Source: Bacteroidales bacterium
GTDB lineage: Bacteria > Bacteroidota > Bacteroidia > Bacteroidales > UBA3663
Length of the DNA: 43,263 bases
Assembly: GCA_017618715.1 (NCBI GenBank)
Contig: JAFZTS010000025.1
Coordinates: 1-43,263 of the forward strand
Reading direction: 5' to 3'
Every line of letters begins with the position of its first letter. The stretch's first letter is position 1. The notes beneath the pieces are model-generated. The model did no database searches and had not been told where the DNA came from. It saw only the letters and a list, made by a program, of their open reading frames with translations. The position numbers were made by a program, and so were the translations under genes. Of the stretch, positions 1 to 8,315 are shown piece by piece.

Positions 1-1
1 T

Positions 2-283
2 CTATCATCAAAAAAGGCGGTAATTCGATTGAACTCGAACGACAATGTGGCTGTGGCGCTCCATGACCTCCAAGTTGGCCAGCGAGTAACACTGCCGGAT
101 GGTTCTGTGCTGACACTTCGCGACGACATCGCCTTCGGGCATAAAGTGGCCGTACAAGCCATAGCACAAGGCGAAAAGGTGCTGAAGTACGGCCTTCCCA
201 TCGGTAGTGCCACGAGCGATATCGAGGCGGGAGAGCATGTGCATGTGCATAACCTCAAGTCGGATTATGTTTGGAGCCTATAG
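2..283 (+). CDS. UxaA small-subunit-like SAF domain protein (altronate dehydratase N-terminal part), 5' end outside window
   Basis: This reading frame is open to the left edge, so the true start lies just before the window. It encodes the small SAF domain that forms the N-terminal part of UxaA-family dehydratases. The stretch NDNVAVALHDL, followed by a Gly-rich turn and the HKVA and GEKVLKYG motifs, is typical of it. A TTG at 29 is possible as a start, but the residues before it (AVIRL) already fit the family, so I treat the gene as cut. In Escherichia coli UxaA this domain and the catalytic domain are one protein. Here they are split, with the catalytic part 51 bp downstream. The likely role is D-altronate (galacturonate pathway) or a related sugar-acid dehydration. 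The exact substrate is not visible. The stop codon lies inside a 9-bp tandem repeat. Confidence 0.8.
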   Translation, partial: LSSKKAVIRLNSNDNVAVALHDLQVGQRVTLPDGSVLTLRDDIAFGHKVAVQAIAQGEKVLKYGLPIGSATSDIEAGEHVHVHNLKSDYVWSL

Positions 284-322
284 TGACTATAGTAACTATA
301 GATACTATAGGAACTATAATAG
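278..322 (+). repeat. 9-bp tandem repeat, five units, carrying repeated in-frame stop codons
   Basis: Five consecutive 9-bp units read CTATAGTGA, CTATAGTAA, CTATAGATA, CTATAGGAA and CTATAATAG. The first unit contains the last sense codon and the stop codon of the UxaA small-subunit gene. Read on in that frame, every unit has at least one stop codon, mostly TAG at its second codon. The repeat fills most of the gap to the next gene. Two other repeats with a 9-bp period lie at stop codons elsewhere in this window. Confidence 0.85.
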
Positions 323-334
323 AAAAAAAATAAC

Positions 335-1504
335 ATGAAAGGCTATCTCAGAAAAGATGGAAGGAAAGGCATACGCAACGTGATCGTTGTGACCTACCTC
401 GTGGAGTGTGCCCATCATGTGGCTGAAGAGATTGTCCGAGAGACCGATTCAAGCCATCTGCCCGTCCATCTGATTGGTTTCGGAGGCTGTGCACCCAATG
501 CCTACGCCCAGTGGGTGATGGAAAGGCTCTGCACGCATCCCAATGTGGGTGGCGTGGTGATTGTTTCGCTGGGCTGTGAGAACTTCCTGCGCGACCAGTT
601 GCTGCAAGTGGTGAAAGAGAGCGGTCGCGAGGGAGCGATGATTGTCATTCAGGAAGAGGGTGGCACAAGTGCCTCGATACGCAAGGGTGTGGAGGCCGCG
701 AGAGCCATGATTCCAGTTGTGCAAGCCGTCCCGAAGGTGGAACTGCATTGGCAGGACCTTTGCATCGGCACGGTGTGCGGCGGTTCGGATGCCTGCAGCG
801 GCATCACGGCCAATCCTGCCGTAGGACTTGCCTTTGACCAGCTTGTCGATGCGGGAGCCACCTGCATCTTCGAAGAGCCCGGTGAGCTGATCGGCTGTGA
901 GGCCATGCTTCGTCAACGCGGTATCACACCTAAGGTTGGACAACAGCTCTACGACTGCATCCACAAGGCTGACATCTATTACAAGAAGATGGGACACGAC
1001 AGTTTTTCGCAAGGCAATGCCGAAGGCGGATTGACCACCATCGAGGAAAAGTCGCTGGGCTCGTATGCAAAGAGCGGCAACCGACCGATTCAAGGGCTTA
1101 TTCGTCCGGGAGAAATCCCCGTAACCAACGGACTTTACATGATGGATGTGGTGCCTGATGGTGAGGCACGCTGGGGCTTCCCCAACGTGAGCGACACGGC
1201 TGAGATAGTCGAGATGGCAGCCTCTGGTTGCCACCTGGTGCTCTACACCACAGGACGTGGCTCGGTAGCCGGCTCCGCCATCGCTTCTGTCATCAAGGTC
1301 TGTTCCAATCCTCTCACCTACCAGCGCATGAGCGAGGACATGGACGTGAATGCCGGCCGTATCATAACCGAAGGCGCTTCGCTCGAAGAGATTTCAGACC
1401 AGTTGCTTCATCTCATCAGTCAGGTTGCCGATGGACAAATGACCAAATCAGAGGCCCTGGGTCACCGCGAGTTCTTCCTTGGATATAAGGAGTTTTGTAA
1501 ATAG
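335..1504 (+). CDS. UxaA family dehydratase, large catalytic subunit (altronate dehydratase-like)
   Basis: A 389-residue protein matching the catalytic C-terminal region of UxaA-family (altronate/galactarate) dehydratases. The N-terminus has the GRKGIRNVIVV motif followed by a conserved Cys (VECAHH). Further motifs are GFGGCAPN, SLGCEN, GTVCGGSDACSGITANPA and the EEPGELIGCE block with several conserved Cys and Glu residues. The C-terminus has the LYTTGRGSVAGSA segment of the family. Members dehydrate sugar acids such as D-altronate to 2-keto-3-deoxy acids in uronate catabolism, using Fe2+ or Mn2+. It follows the SAF-domain gene in the same direction and presumably forms one enzyme with it. 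Length fits the catalytic portion alone. Family membership is firm; the substrate is inferred. Confidence 0.88.
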   Translation: MKGYLRKDGRKGIRNVIVVTYLVECAHHVAEEIVRETDSSHLPVHLIGFGGCAPNAYAQWVMERLCTHPNVGGVVIVSLGCENFLRDQLLQVVKESGREGAMIVIQEEGGTSASIRKGVEAARAMIPVVQAVPKVELHWQDLCIGTVCGGSDACSGITANPAVGLAFDQLVDAGATCIFEEPGELIGCEAMLRQRGITPKVGQQLYDCIHKADIYYKKMGHDSFSQGNAEGGLTTIEEKSLGSYAKSGNRPIQGLIRPGEIPVTNGLYMMDVVPDGEARWGFPNVSDTAEIVEMAASGCHLVLYTTGRGSVAGSAIASVIKVCSNPLTYQRMSEDMDVNAGRIITEGASLEEISDQLLHLISQVADGQMTKSEALGHREFFLGYKEFCK

Positions 1505-1506
1505 AA

Positions 1507-1544
1507 AGCAAGCCGCCGAGAAAAAACTCAGCGGCTTGCTATTT
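1507..1544. terminator. Bidirectional rho-independent terminator between uxaA-like gene and glgP
   Basis: AGCAAGCCGC at 1507-1516 pairs perfectly with GCGGCTTGCT at 1531-1540. CGAG/CTC extends the stem around an A-rich loop. Short T-runs flank the stem on each strand, so it can stop the two converging transcripts. Confidence 0.85.
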
Positions 1545-1565
1545 AATGATTCTATATCCAGTGAA

Positions 1566-4124
1566 TTAGAACCAGCGGGTGTAGGCGAAGTCCATGCGGT
1601 GTGGCAGGTTCTCGTTCTTCGGGAAGAGACGGAAACCGATCTTGTAGGCACCGGAGTACTTGACCGGGAAGTCGATGTTGAAGGTAACGAGAGTTCCCTC
1701 ACGCTTTACAACCTCCATCTCATAGCTCTTGGTATTGCGTGCTGCGCCATCACCTGTGTCGGCGATAACCAGGTCGAGACCCAGGTCGTTGGCAATGGCC
1801 TTACCATCGACCACGACAGTAGCCTTGTAGGTCTTGCCAATCGAGAGTCCCTGAGCAAAATCCTCCTGTGGAAGCTCAACCTCCTTCACCTCGATGGTGT
1901 CCCAATTCTCAGCTACGGTCTCCTTCCAAGCAGCAATCTCCTTGGCGAGCTTATAGCCGTTGGCAGCAAGCTTGCGGGCACGTGCGCCCTCCTTGGTGTA
2001 GAAGCGATCGTAGTAGTCGTCGAGCTGGCGACGCATGGTGAAGTGAGGTGTGATCTTGCACAGACAGTCCTTGATGGCCTTTACCCAGTCGGGTGAATAA
2101 CCCTTGCGGTTCTTGGCGAAATAGAGAGGCACGATCTCGGTCTCGAGCATGGTGTAGATAGTCTCGGCATCGAGCTGATCCTGGAGCGACTGGTTCTGGA
2201 ACGTGCGCTTGTCGGTGAGTGCCCAACCTGCGCCCTCCTTGTAACCCTCGTACCACCAACCGTCGAGGACGGAGAGGTTCAAAGTACCGTTCATGATGGC
2301 CTTCTCACCCGATGTGCCGGAAGCCTCCAGTGGACGGGTAGGCGTATTCATCCAGATGTCGCAACCCGAAACGAGGCGCTTGGCAACGTCCATGTCGTAG
2401 TTCTCGACAAAGACAACCTTGCCAACGAACTGAGGCATACGAGAGATCTCAACGATGCGGCGAATGAGACCCTGGCCACCGCCATCGGCTGGGTGAGCCT
2501 TACCGGCGAAGATGAACTGCACAGGGCGCTCAGGATTGTTGACAATCTTGGCCAGACGGTCGAGGTCGGTGAAGAGCAGGTGTGCACGCTTGTAGGTAGC
2601 GAAACGACGGGCGAAGCCGATGGTGAGAGCCTCGGGATTGAGGGCACCGATGGCCTGAATAATCTTGGCAGGGTTCTCCTGCTTCTTGCGAAGGTTGTTG
2701 CGAACCTCCTCCTTGATGAAGTTGAAGAGCTTGGTCTTAAGACCCTTGCGGATCTTCCAGATCTCCTCGTCGTCAGACTCGTAGATCTTCTTCCACATCT
2801 CTTCCTGCGTCTGAGTCTCATAGTAGTCGGGACCGAAGAGCTTCTCATAGAACTCCTTCCACTCGCTGGCTGCCCATGAGGGGAGGTGTACACCGTTGGT
2901 CACATAGCCTACATGGAGCTCCTCAGGAGCATAGCCCTTCCAAACTGGAGCAAACATCTGACGGCTTACCTTACCGTGGAGCCAAGATACACCGTTGGCC
3001 TCCTGGCAGGTATTGAGAGCGAATACCGACATCGAGAACTTGCCCTCGCCGGGAGTCTCGCGACCCAGGTTCATGAAGTCGGCCCAATCGATGCCGAGCT
3101 TGGTCTGGAACTGCGACATATACTTGTAGAAGAGACCCTCGTCGAACGAGTCATGTCCAGCAGGCACGGGAGTGTGGCAGGTATAGAGCTGTGAGCTGCG
3201 TACCACCTCAAGAGCCTCGTTGAACTTCAGACCCTCGTTCTGGATAAGGTCGGCCATGCGCTGGGCACCGATGAGGGCAGCGTGACCCTCGTTGCAGTGA
3301 TAGACATCCTTCTTGATGCCAAGCTTGTTGAGCAACATCATGCCACCAATGCCGAGCAGATACTCCTGCTTGATGCGGTTCTCCCAGTCGCCACCATAGA
3401 GCTGGTGGGTGATGCTGCGATCCCACTCGGAGTTGCGGTCGAGGTCGGTGTCGAGCAAATAGAGCTTCACGCGGCCCACATTGACCTGCCATACATTGGC
3501 ATAAACGATGATGTTATCGTGGAAGGGCACTTCGAGGACGAGCTGCGAGCCATCTTCGTCCTTCACGGGCTCGATGGGGAGCTGGTTGAAGTTCTGGGGC
3601 TCGTAGTTAGCCTCCTGGCTACCATCGGCAGAGAGCGTCTGGGTAAAGTAGCCGAAACGATAGAGGAAACCTACGGCACAGAAGTCGATATTGGAGTCGG
3701 AGGCCTCCTTTACATAGTCGCCTGCGAGAATGCCAAGACCACCGGAATAAATCTTGAGGCAAGCTGTCAAACCGTACTCCATGCAGAAATATGCCACTGA
3801 TGGACGCTTGGCGTTGACTGGCTGAGACATATAGTCATTGAAATGGGCAACAACAGCGTCAACCTTCTTCATGAGCTTCTTGTCGGCAACGATCTCGTTG
3901 AGACGGTCGAGCGACATGGTTTCGAGCATAGCGAGAGGGTTGTGACCTGTCGAGCGCCACAACTCCAGATCAAGCTCACGCCAAAGCTTGTGAGCTTCGG
4001 AATTCCACGACCACCAGAGGTTGCGGGCTACGGTATGGATACCTTCGAGTTCGACGGGAAGGTTTGACTTGACGGTAATATCGCGCCAGACTGGGGCGTT
4101 GGTATGACTTACCTGTACTTTCAT
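1566..4124 (-). CDS. glgP: Glycogen/starch alpha-glucan phosphorylase
   Basis: An 852-residue alpha-glucan phosphorylase. It releases glucose-1-phosphate from the non-reducing ends of glycogen using pyridoxal phosphate. The PLP-lysine block is visible as EASGTSGEKAIMNG, preceded by DIWMNTPTRP. FARRFATYKRA and FAGKAHPAD match the sugar-phosphate binding region. The N-terminus (ARNLWWSWN) is the extra domain seen in the shorter bacterial alpha-glucan phosphorylases related to GlgP of Thermus and Bacteroidetes, rather than the E. coli MalP type. The C-terminus is a beta-sandwich-like extension. It lies 46 bp downstream of the glycogen synthase gene on the same strand, so synthesis and breakdown enzymes probably share a transcript. 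No glgB or glgC is in the window. Confidence 0.95.
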   Translation of the reverse strand: MKVQVSHTNAPVWRDITVKSNLPVELEGIHTVARNLWWSWNSEAHKLWRELDLELWRSTGHNPLAMLETMSLDRLNEIVADKKLMKKVDAVVAHFNDYMSQPVNAKRPSVAYFCMEYGLTACLKIYSGGLGILAGDYVKEASDSNIDFCAVGFLYRFGYFTQTLSADGSQEANYEPQNFNQLPIEPVKDEDGSQLVLEVPFHDNIIVYANVWQVNVGRVKLYLLDTDLDRNSEWDRSITHQLYGGDWENRIKQEYLLGIGGMMLLNKLGIKKDVYHCNEGHAALIGAQRMADLIQNEGLKFNEALEVVRSSQLYTCHTPVPAGHDSFDEGLFYKYMSQFQTKLGIDWADFMNLGRETPGEGKFSMSVFALNTCQEANGVSWLHGKVSRQMFAPVWKGYAPEELHVGYVTNGVHLPSWAASEWKEFYEKLFGPDYYETQTQEEMWKKIYESDDEEIWKIRKGLKTKLFNFIKEEVRNNLRKKQENPAKIIQAIGALNPEALTIGFARRFATYKRAHLLFTDLDRLAKIVNNPERPVQFIFAGKAHPADGGGQGLIRRIVEISRMPQFVGKVVFVENYDMDVAKRLVSGCDIWMNTPTRPLEASGTSGEKAIMNGTLNLSVLDGWWYEGYKEGAGWALTDKRTFQNQSLQDQLDAETIYTMLETEIVPLYFAKNRKGYSPDWVKAIKDCLCKITPHFTMRRQLDDYYDRFYTKEGARARKLAANGYKLAKEIAAWKETVAENWDTIEVKEVELPQEDFAQGLSIGKTYKATVVVDGKAIANDLGLDLVIADTGDGAARNTKSYEMEVVKREGTLVTFNIDFPVKYSGAYKIGFRLFPKNENLPHRMDFAYTRWF

Positions 4125-4170
4125 AATAAGTTAAGGGTTAAAATGATAATGTTTGATTATTGATTTCCTA

Positions 4171-5826
4171 TTAAATTCTTTTACGGAGCGACGTTTCCCT
4201 CAAGGCCTTGTCGTAGGCCTGGTTGTAGTACTTGATGAAATTGTGCCAACCTGCGCGTGCTGCCACGCGGCGTGCTTCCTGACGGATGACCTTGACCTCG
4301 GTGTGAGGCACTTCGGAAAAACGGAGCACGAGATTGGCAATGTTGGCTACCACCTGATCATAATTGGAATCGCTGCGTGATACGACAGCTACTGCATCGA
4401 GGATGTCATCGTCCTTGCCGATGCCCTTGCACCACATACCGAAGCCCGACAGGCTGGTGGTGATGGTGGGTACACCGAAGGCACACGACTCCATAGGAGT
4501 GTATCCCCAAGGCTCGTAGTAGCTTGGATAGATCGTCAGGTCGAGGCCGGCCAACAGCAGATAGTAGTTGCGGTTGAGCAATCCATCGTCGCCATTGAGA
4601 TAGGACGGGATGTAGATAACCTTGACCTTGTCATTCTTTTGATTCTGGAATCCCAGCTGATGAATGCGGCTGAGAATAGCGTCATTATAATAATTATAGA
4701 TCGCGTGCGTGAAGACGGGGTCGCTGAGTCCTGTGATGAAGTCGGAACCGCTCTGATAACGTTCGAGAACGTCAGCACGCACTTCGTTGACCCAACCCGG
4801 CACCATGATGAATGCGATGATTTCGCGCTCGGGATTGTTGTCACGCAGACGCGCCATCGTATCGAGGAAGACATCGAGGCCCTTGTTCTTGAACTCGCAA
4901 CGGCCTGCCGTACCCACGTAGATGGCATCTTCGGCGGGAACATGTCCCGTAAGGCACTCAACCAGACGGCTGAAAGCCTGGCGGCTCATCTTGCGTTCGC
5001 GGCTGAATGCCGTTCCCTTGGGCACAAAGTCACCTTCGAAACCATTGGGAGTAACCATTGGTGTACGCTCGAGGAGTTGTGTGCATTCGGCTGCCGTGAT
5101 GTCGCTTACCGTGGTGAAGCAATCAGCCTCTTGGGCCGCATGTTTCTCCACAGAATGCTTGGAAGTCATGTTGAGCTCATCGGCCATCTGGTCACCGAAA
5201 TATCCTGACAGATAGTCGTAGAGCGGCTTGTTGTTGCCACATATGCTACGACCCACGCAGGTGGCATGAGTGGTGAACACGGTTGCGATGGCAGGAACCT
5301 GGTGCTTGAGATAAAGCACACCCATGCCCGTGGTCCACTCGTTGAAATGAGCCACGGCGTTGCTGCGCAAAGGACAGAGATGCTTGAAAAGACTTTCGAT
5401 CACACGCGCTGATGCATGAGCAAACGTGCAACCCTCGTCATAGTCACCATAGCCAACCATAGAATTGACGCCATACCACTCCCACATCTGGCCATAAAAG
5501 GCATTCTTGGCTGCATATAACGGTCGGAAATCGACAAGGATGACCTGCGGGTCTCCCGGCACCTTCCAACGACCAACACGAACCTTAAGATTTTCTGCTT
5601 TTGCCTTATGAGCCCATTCTTCAAGCTCAGGACTAGCAGTTGAAGGATCAAAGAACGGAGACTCCTGTTGTTCCCACAAATCAGGTCCAATAAAGAATAG
5701 ATTGTCGCCAAGCTGTTTCTTCAGGGTGGCTGCCTTGGTGGAAAGTACAGCGTAAATACCGCCCACCTTGTTGCAGACTTCCCAACTAACTTCAAACAAA
5801 TAGTCGGGTTTGATTGAATTCTTCAT
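4171..5826 (-). CDS. glgA: Glycogen synthase, eukaryote-like GT3 type
   Basis: A 551-residue glycosyltransferase. The N-terminal LFEVSWEVCNKVGGIYAVLSTKA region and the C-terminal YYEPWGYTPMESCAFGVPT block (paired Glu residues of retaining GT-B enzymes) match glycogen synthases of family GT3, the fungal/animal type, which Bacteroidetes also use. The enzyme extends alpha-1,4-glucan chains from a nucleotide-glucose donor; GT3 enzymes classically use UDP-glucose. The chain is shorter than animal or yeast enzymes (about 700 residues) and I see no regulatory phosphorylation tail. It is the first gene of a glgA-glgP unit. A TACCTTTG -7 element lies at 5866-5859 on this strand, about 35 bp before the start. 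Confidence 0.9.
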   Translation of the reverse strand: MKNSIKPDYLFEVSWEVCNKVGGIYAVLSTKAATLKKQLGDNLFFIGPDLWEQQESPFFDPSTASPELEEWAHKAKAENLKVRVGRWKVPGDPQVILVDFRPLYAAKNAFYGQMWEWYGVNSMVGYGDYDEGCTFAHASARVIESLFKHLCPLRSNAVAHFNEWTTGMGVLYLKHQVPAIATVFTTHATCVGRSICGNNKPLYDYLSGYFGDQMADELNMTSKHSVEKHAAQEADCFTTVSDITAAECTQLLERTPMVTPNGFEGDFVPKGTAFSRERKMSRQAFSRLVECLTGHVPAEDAIYVGTAGRCEFKNKGLDVFLDTMARLRDNNPEREIIAFIMVPGWVNEVRADVLERYQSGSDFITGLSDPVFTHAIYNYYNDAILSRIHQLGFQNQKNDKVKVIYIPSYLNGDDGLLNRNYYLLLAGLDLTIYPSYYEPWGYTPMESCAFGVPTITTSLSGFGMWCKGIGKDDDILDAVAVVSRSDSNYDQVVANIANLVLRFSEVPHTEVKVIRQEARRVAARAGWHNFIKYYNQAYDKALRETSLRKRI

Positions 5827-5858
5827 TATAATACCTAAAAAACACTAAATTTCGGGCG

Positions 5859-5866
5859 CAAAGGTA
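5859..5866 (-). promoter_or_regulatory. Probable -7 element for glgA-glgP
   Basis: TACCTTTG on the minus strand fits the Bacteroidetes TAnnTTTG element and lies about 35 bp upstream of the glgA start. I see no clear -33 TTTG at the expected 19-21 bp distance. The rest of the gap from 5870 to 6045 is AT-rich and holds nothing else that I recognise. Confidence 0.5.
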
Positions 5867-6045
5867 AGGAAAACTTTTTAAATAACGTGCTTTTTGAACT
5901 AAATAAATCTTAAAAGAGTGTCAAATGAACATTTTTTAATAATCGGGCGTTGCATTTTTACATATTTTTACTGAAATTGACGTTTTCGCATGACGATTTT
6001 ACAATTGATAAAAGAAATAAATGCGAGAGGCCATTGATAAACCAA

Positions 6046-6092
6046 TAAAAAAAAGGAGATTGAACTCACCGAATGGTGAAGTCCAATCCCTT
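6046..6092 (-). terminator. Rho-independent terminator of rpsU
   Basis: On the minus strand a GGGATTGGACTTCACC arm and a GGTGAGTTCAATCTCC arm form a long, slightly imperfect stem around ATTC, followed by eight U residues. It lies about 40 bp after the rpsU stop codon. Confidence 0.85.
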
Positions 6093-6129
6093 TTGCCAGG
6101 TCTTTGTGACCAATGGGTAATGTTACCGA

Positions 6130-6324
6130 TTACTCAGCGGCATTATCCTTGAGGTGCTGAACGTAGATGGCATGTTCCATCCTCTTGCGACGAACCTGAG
6201 ATGGCTCATTGAACTGCTGACGACGACGAAGCTCCTTGATGACACCGGTCTTCTCGTACTTGCGCTTGAACTTTTTCAGGCACTTCTCGATGTTCTCACC
6301 TTCCTTAACTGGTACAATAATCAT
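6130..6324 (-). CDS. rpsU: 30S ribosomal protein S21
   Basis: A 64-residue basic protein with the complete bS21 signature: MIIVPVKEGENIEKCLKKFKR at the N-terminus, then a Lys/Arg-rich middle (ELRRRQQFNEPS, RRKRM). bS21 sits in the small subunit near the anti-Shine-Dalgarno end of 16S rRNA and affects translation initiation. That is of interest in Bacteroidetes, where Shine-Dalgarno use is largely absent. The gene stands alone with its own promoter, a leader of about 100 nt and a strong terminator. Confidence 0.96.
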   Translation of the reverse strand: MIIVPVKEGENIEKCLKKFKRKYEKTGVIKELRRRQQFNEPSQVRRKRMEHAIYVQHLKDNAAE

Positions 6325-6427
6325 ATCAGTACGGGTTGTTAAATGACCCGAATCGCCCGGCTCCCTTTTTTACATCTCCATTTCTAATAGCCTTGGGCTC
6401 ATCGGTCGCTTACCACTTTGATAAGCG
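6325..6427 (-). promoter_or_regulatory. rpsU 5' leader with predicted stem-loops
   Basis: The transcript from the promoter at 6463-6432 should start near 6425, giving a leader of about 100 nt. CGCTTA/TAAGCG (6427-6407) forms a hairpin at its very 5' end. CGGGT/ACCCG forms a second hairpin just before the start codon. No Shine-Dalgarno sequence is adjacent to the ATG. A control role is only inferred. Confidence 0.4.
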
Positions 6428-6431
6428 GGTG

Positions 6432-6463
6432 CGAAGATAGAGAAATTCTGCAAGTTACACAAA
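6432..6463 (-). promoter_or_regulatory. rpsU promoter (TTTG-N20-TATCTTCG)
   Basis: On the minus strand TTTG at 6463-6460 is followed after 20 bp by TATCTTCG at 6439-6432, one mismatch from TAnnTTTG. The expected transcription start is near 6425. Confidence 0.75.
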
Positions 6464-6500
6464 TATTTTGAAGAAAAAATGCAAAAACAGTTCGGATTTT

Positions 6501-6531
6501 TTTGTTTTTTCGAAAAAGTGTTGTATTTTTG
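6501..6531 (+). promoter_or_regulatory. pepP promoter (TTTG-N19-TATTTTTG)
   Basis: TTTG at 6501-6504 and TATTTTTG at 6524-6531 are 19 bp apart, an exact fit to the Bacteroidetes housekeeping promoter. Transcription should start near 6538, only about 11 nt before the chosen ATG. This argues against any start codon upstream of it. Confidence 0.8.
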
Positions 6532-6548
6532 CACCATCTAAATGTCAA

Positions 6549-8300
6549 ATGAATATGAAAGCATCGCTGTCAAGAGTAAAAAAACTTCGCGATCTCATGC
6601 AGAAGCAGGGCATCGATCTGTACGTGATGGAAAACAACGATCCACACGAGAGTGAATACCTCCCCGACCATTGGAAGGAGATCGAGTGGCTCAGTGGCTT
6701 CCGTGGTGAGGTAGCCACCGTCATCATCACCCAAGAGGAAGCCTTGTTGTGGACCGACAGCCGCTTCTTCATCTCCGGAGAGCAGCAGCTCACTGGCTCT
6801 CCCTTCAAACTGATGAAGATGAAGGTCGCCGGCGTGCCCACGGTGGCCGAATGGCTCGACGAATACAAGGCGCAACACGACACCAACTGCACAGGTGGCG
6901 ACAAACGCATTCTCTTCAACAACGACGTGGAAATTGATGTCAACCTCATCAGCCGTATCTGGAAGGATCGCCCGGCCCTGCCGATGAACAAGATTGAGAT
7001 ATATCCTGAAGAGCTGAGTGGGGAGAAGACTTCCGATCGCATTCATCGCGTGATCGAAGCCGTTGAGGAACAGGGCGGCAAGGGTCTATGGCTTTCAGCT
7101 CTCGACGAGATTGCCTGGGTTCTCAACCTGCGCGGCACCGACATCGCTTGCACTCCCATCTTCATCAGCTATCTCTATCTGAGCCGCAAGAATTCGACCC
7201 TCTACGTGCATGAAGTGAAGCTCACTGACGAGGTGCGTCAATACCTCATGAATCTTGGCATCGAGATTCGACCCTACGACGAAGCGACCGAGAGCCCCTA
7301 TCGCACTTTAGTCAGCCCCAACCCCATCCCACTCATGAAGGGCATCAAGAACGATGTCGAAATCGAAGGCTACAAATCCGCATTGCTGAAGGACGGCATC
7401 GCCTTGACCCGCTTCTATCATTGGCTGGAGAATCGCCTGAAGGCAGGCGAGGAATTCTGCATCATGGATGACGGCACCTTCGGCATAGGCGGAGAAATCA
7501 CTGAGATGAACCTCGTGCAGAAGCTGATCGATTTCCGTCGCGAACAACCCCTATACCGCGAAGAATCATTCCCTGCCATCGTTGCTTGGAACGAACATGC
7601 CGCTATGCCGCACTATGAGCCTTCGAAGGATCACGATACGCCCATCAGCGGCGATGGTCTGCTCCTCATCGACACGGGCGGACAATATCTGGACGGCACT
7701 ACCGACATCACCCGAACCATCGGCATCGGCAAGGTGAGCCGTGCCATGAAGCGCGACTACACACTGGTGCTGAAGGGACACATTCGTTTGGCTCGCGCCG
7801 TATTTCCACGCGGCACACGCGGCGATCAACTTGACGCATTGGCGCGTATCGACCTTTGGCGCGATGGCAAGACCTATCGCCACGGCACGTCGCACGGCGT
7901 AGGACACTACTTGGGCGTGCATGAAGGACCGGAGTCGGTTCGCATGGAGCATAATCCACAAGTACTTTGCGACGGCATGATCTTCTCGAACGAACCTGCC
8001 ATCTATCTCGGCGGGAAATACGGCATACGTCATGAGAACCTGGTGCTAGTACGTCCTTTCGACGTAGCCTCGGATGCTCCCGATGCCACACCCTGCGACC
8101 CAACGGAACAAGGTGAGTTCCAGTGCCTCGACACGTTGACGCTCTGCTACATCGACACCTCGTGCGTCGTCAAGAACATGCTCGACAAAGACGAATTGGC
8201 CTGGCTTAACCAATACAACAAACGTGTCTATGACACCCTTGCACCCCACCTCGCCGAAGATGACCGAGCCTGGCTCGAAGAGAAATGCAAAGCCCTTTAA
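6549..8300 (+). CDS. pepP: Xaa-Pro aminopeptidase (aminopeptidase P, M24B)
   Basis: A 583-residue cytoplasmic aminopeptidase P of the long three-domain type: two creatinase-like N-terminal domains, a metallopeptidase M24 domain and a C-terminal extension. Metal ligands are visible in LLIDTGGQYLDGTTDITRT (two Asp), GTSHGVGHYLGVHEGP (His), FSNEPAIY (Glu) and IRHENLVLV (Glu). It removes N-terminal residues preceding proline. The reading frame is open from 6468, but the promoter occupies 6501-6531, so I place the start at 6549 (ATGAATATG; 6555 is also possible). The next gene follows after 15 bp, suggesting co-transcription with two secreted proteins. Confidence 0.93.
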   Translation: MNMKASLSRVKKLRDLMQKQGIDLYVMENNDPHESEYLPDHWKEIEWLSGFRGEVATVIITQEEALLWTDSRFFISGEQQLTGSPFKLMKMKVAGVPTVAEWLDEYKAQHDTNCTGGDKRILFNNDVEIDVNLISRIWKDRPALPMNKIEIYPEELSGEKTSDRIHRVIEAVEEQGGKGLWLSALDEIAWVLNLRGTDIACTPIFISYLYLSRKNSTLYVHEVKLTDEVRQYLMNLGIEIRPYDEATESPYRTLVSPNPIPLMKGIKNDVEIEGYKSALLKDGIALTRFYHWLENRLKAGEEFCIMDDGTFGIGGEITEMNLVQKLIDFRREQPLYREESFPAIVAWNEHAAMPHYEPSKDHDTPISGDGLLLIDTGGQYLDGTTDITRTIGIGKVSRAMKRDYTLVLKGHIRLARAVFPRGTRGDQLDALARIDLWRDGKTYRHGTSHGVGHYLGVHEGPESVRMEHNPQVLCDGMIFSNEPAIYLGGKYGIRHENLVLVRPFDVASDAPDATPCDPTEQGEFQCLDTLTLCYIDTSCVVKNMLDKDELAWLNQYNKRVYDTLAPHLAEDDRAWLEEKCKAL

Positions 8301-8315
8301 CAATGACACTCCTTT

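Noticed and set aside
278..322. A CRISPR-like array or phage attachment site
   Set aside because: The units are 9 bp without spacers, and there are no cas, integrase or tRNA genes near.
6468..6548. Upstream extension of the pepP frame
   Set aside because: It covers the consensus promoter at 6501-6531, so it cannot be in the main transcript, and the extra residues do not fit aminopeptidase P.
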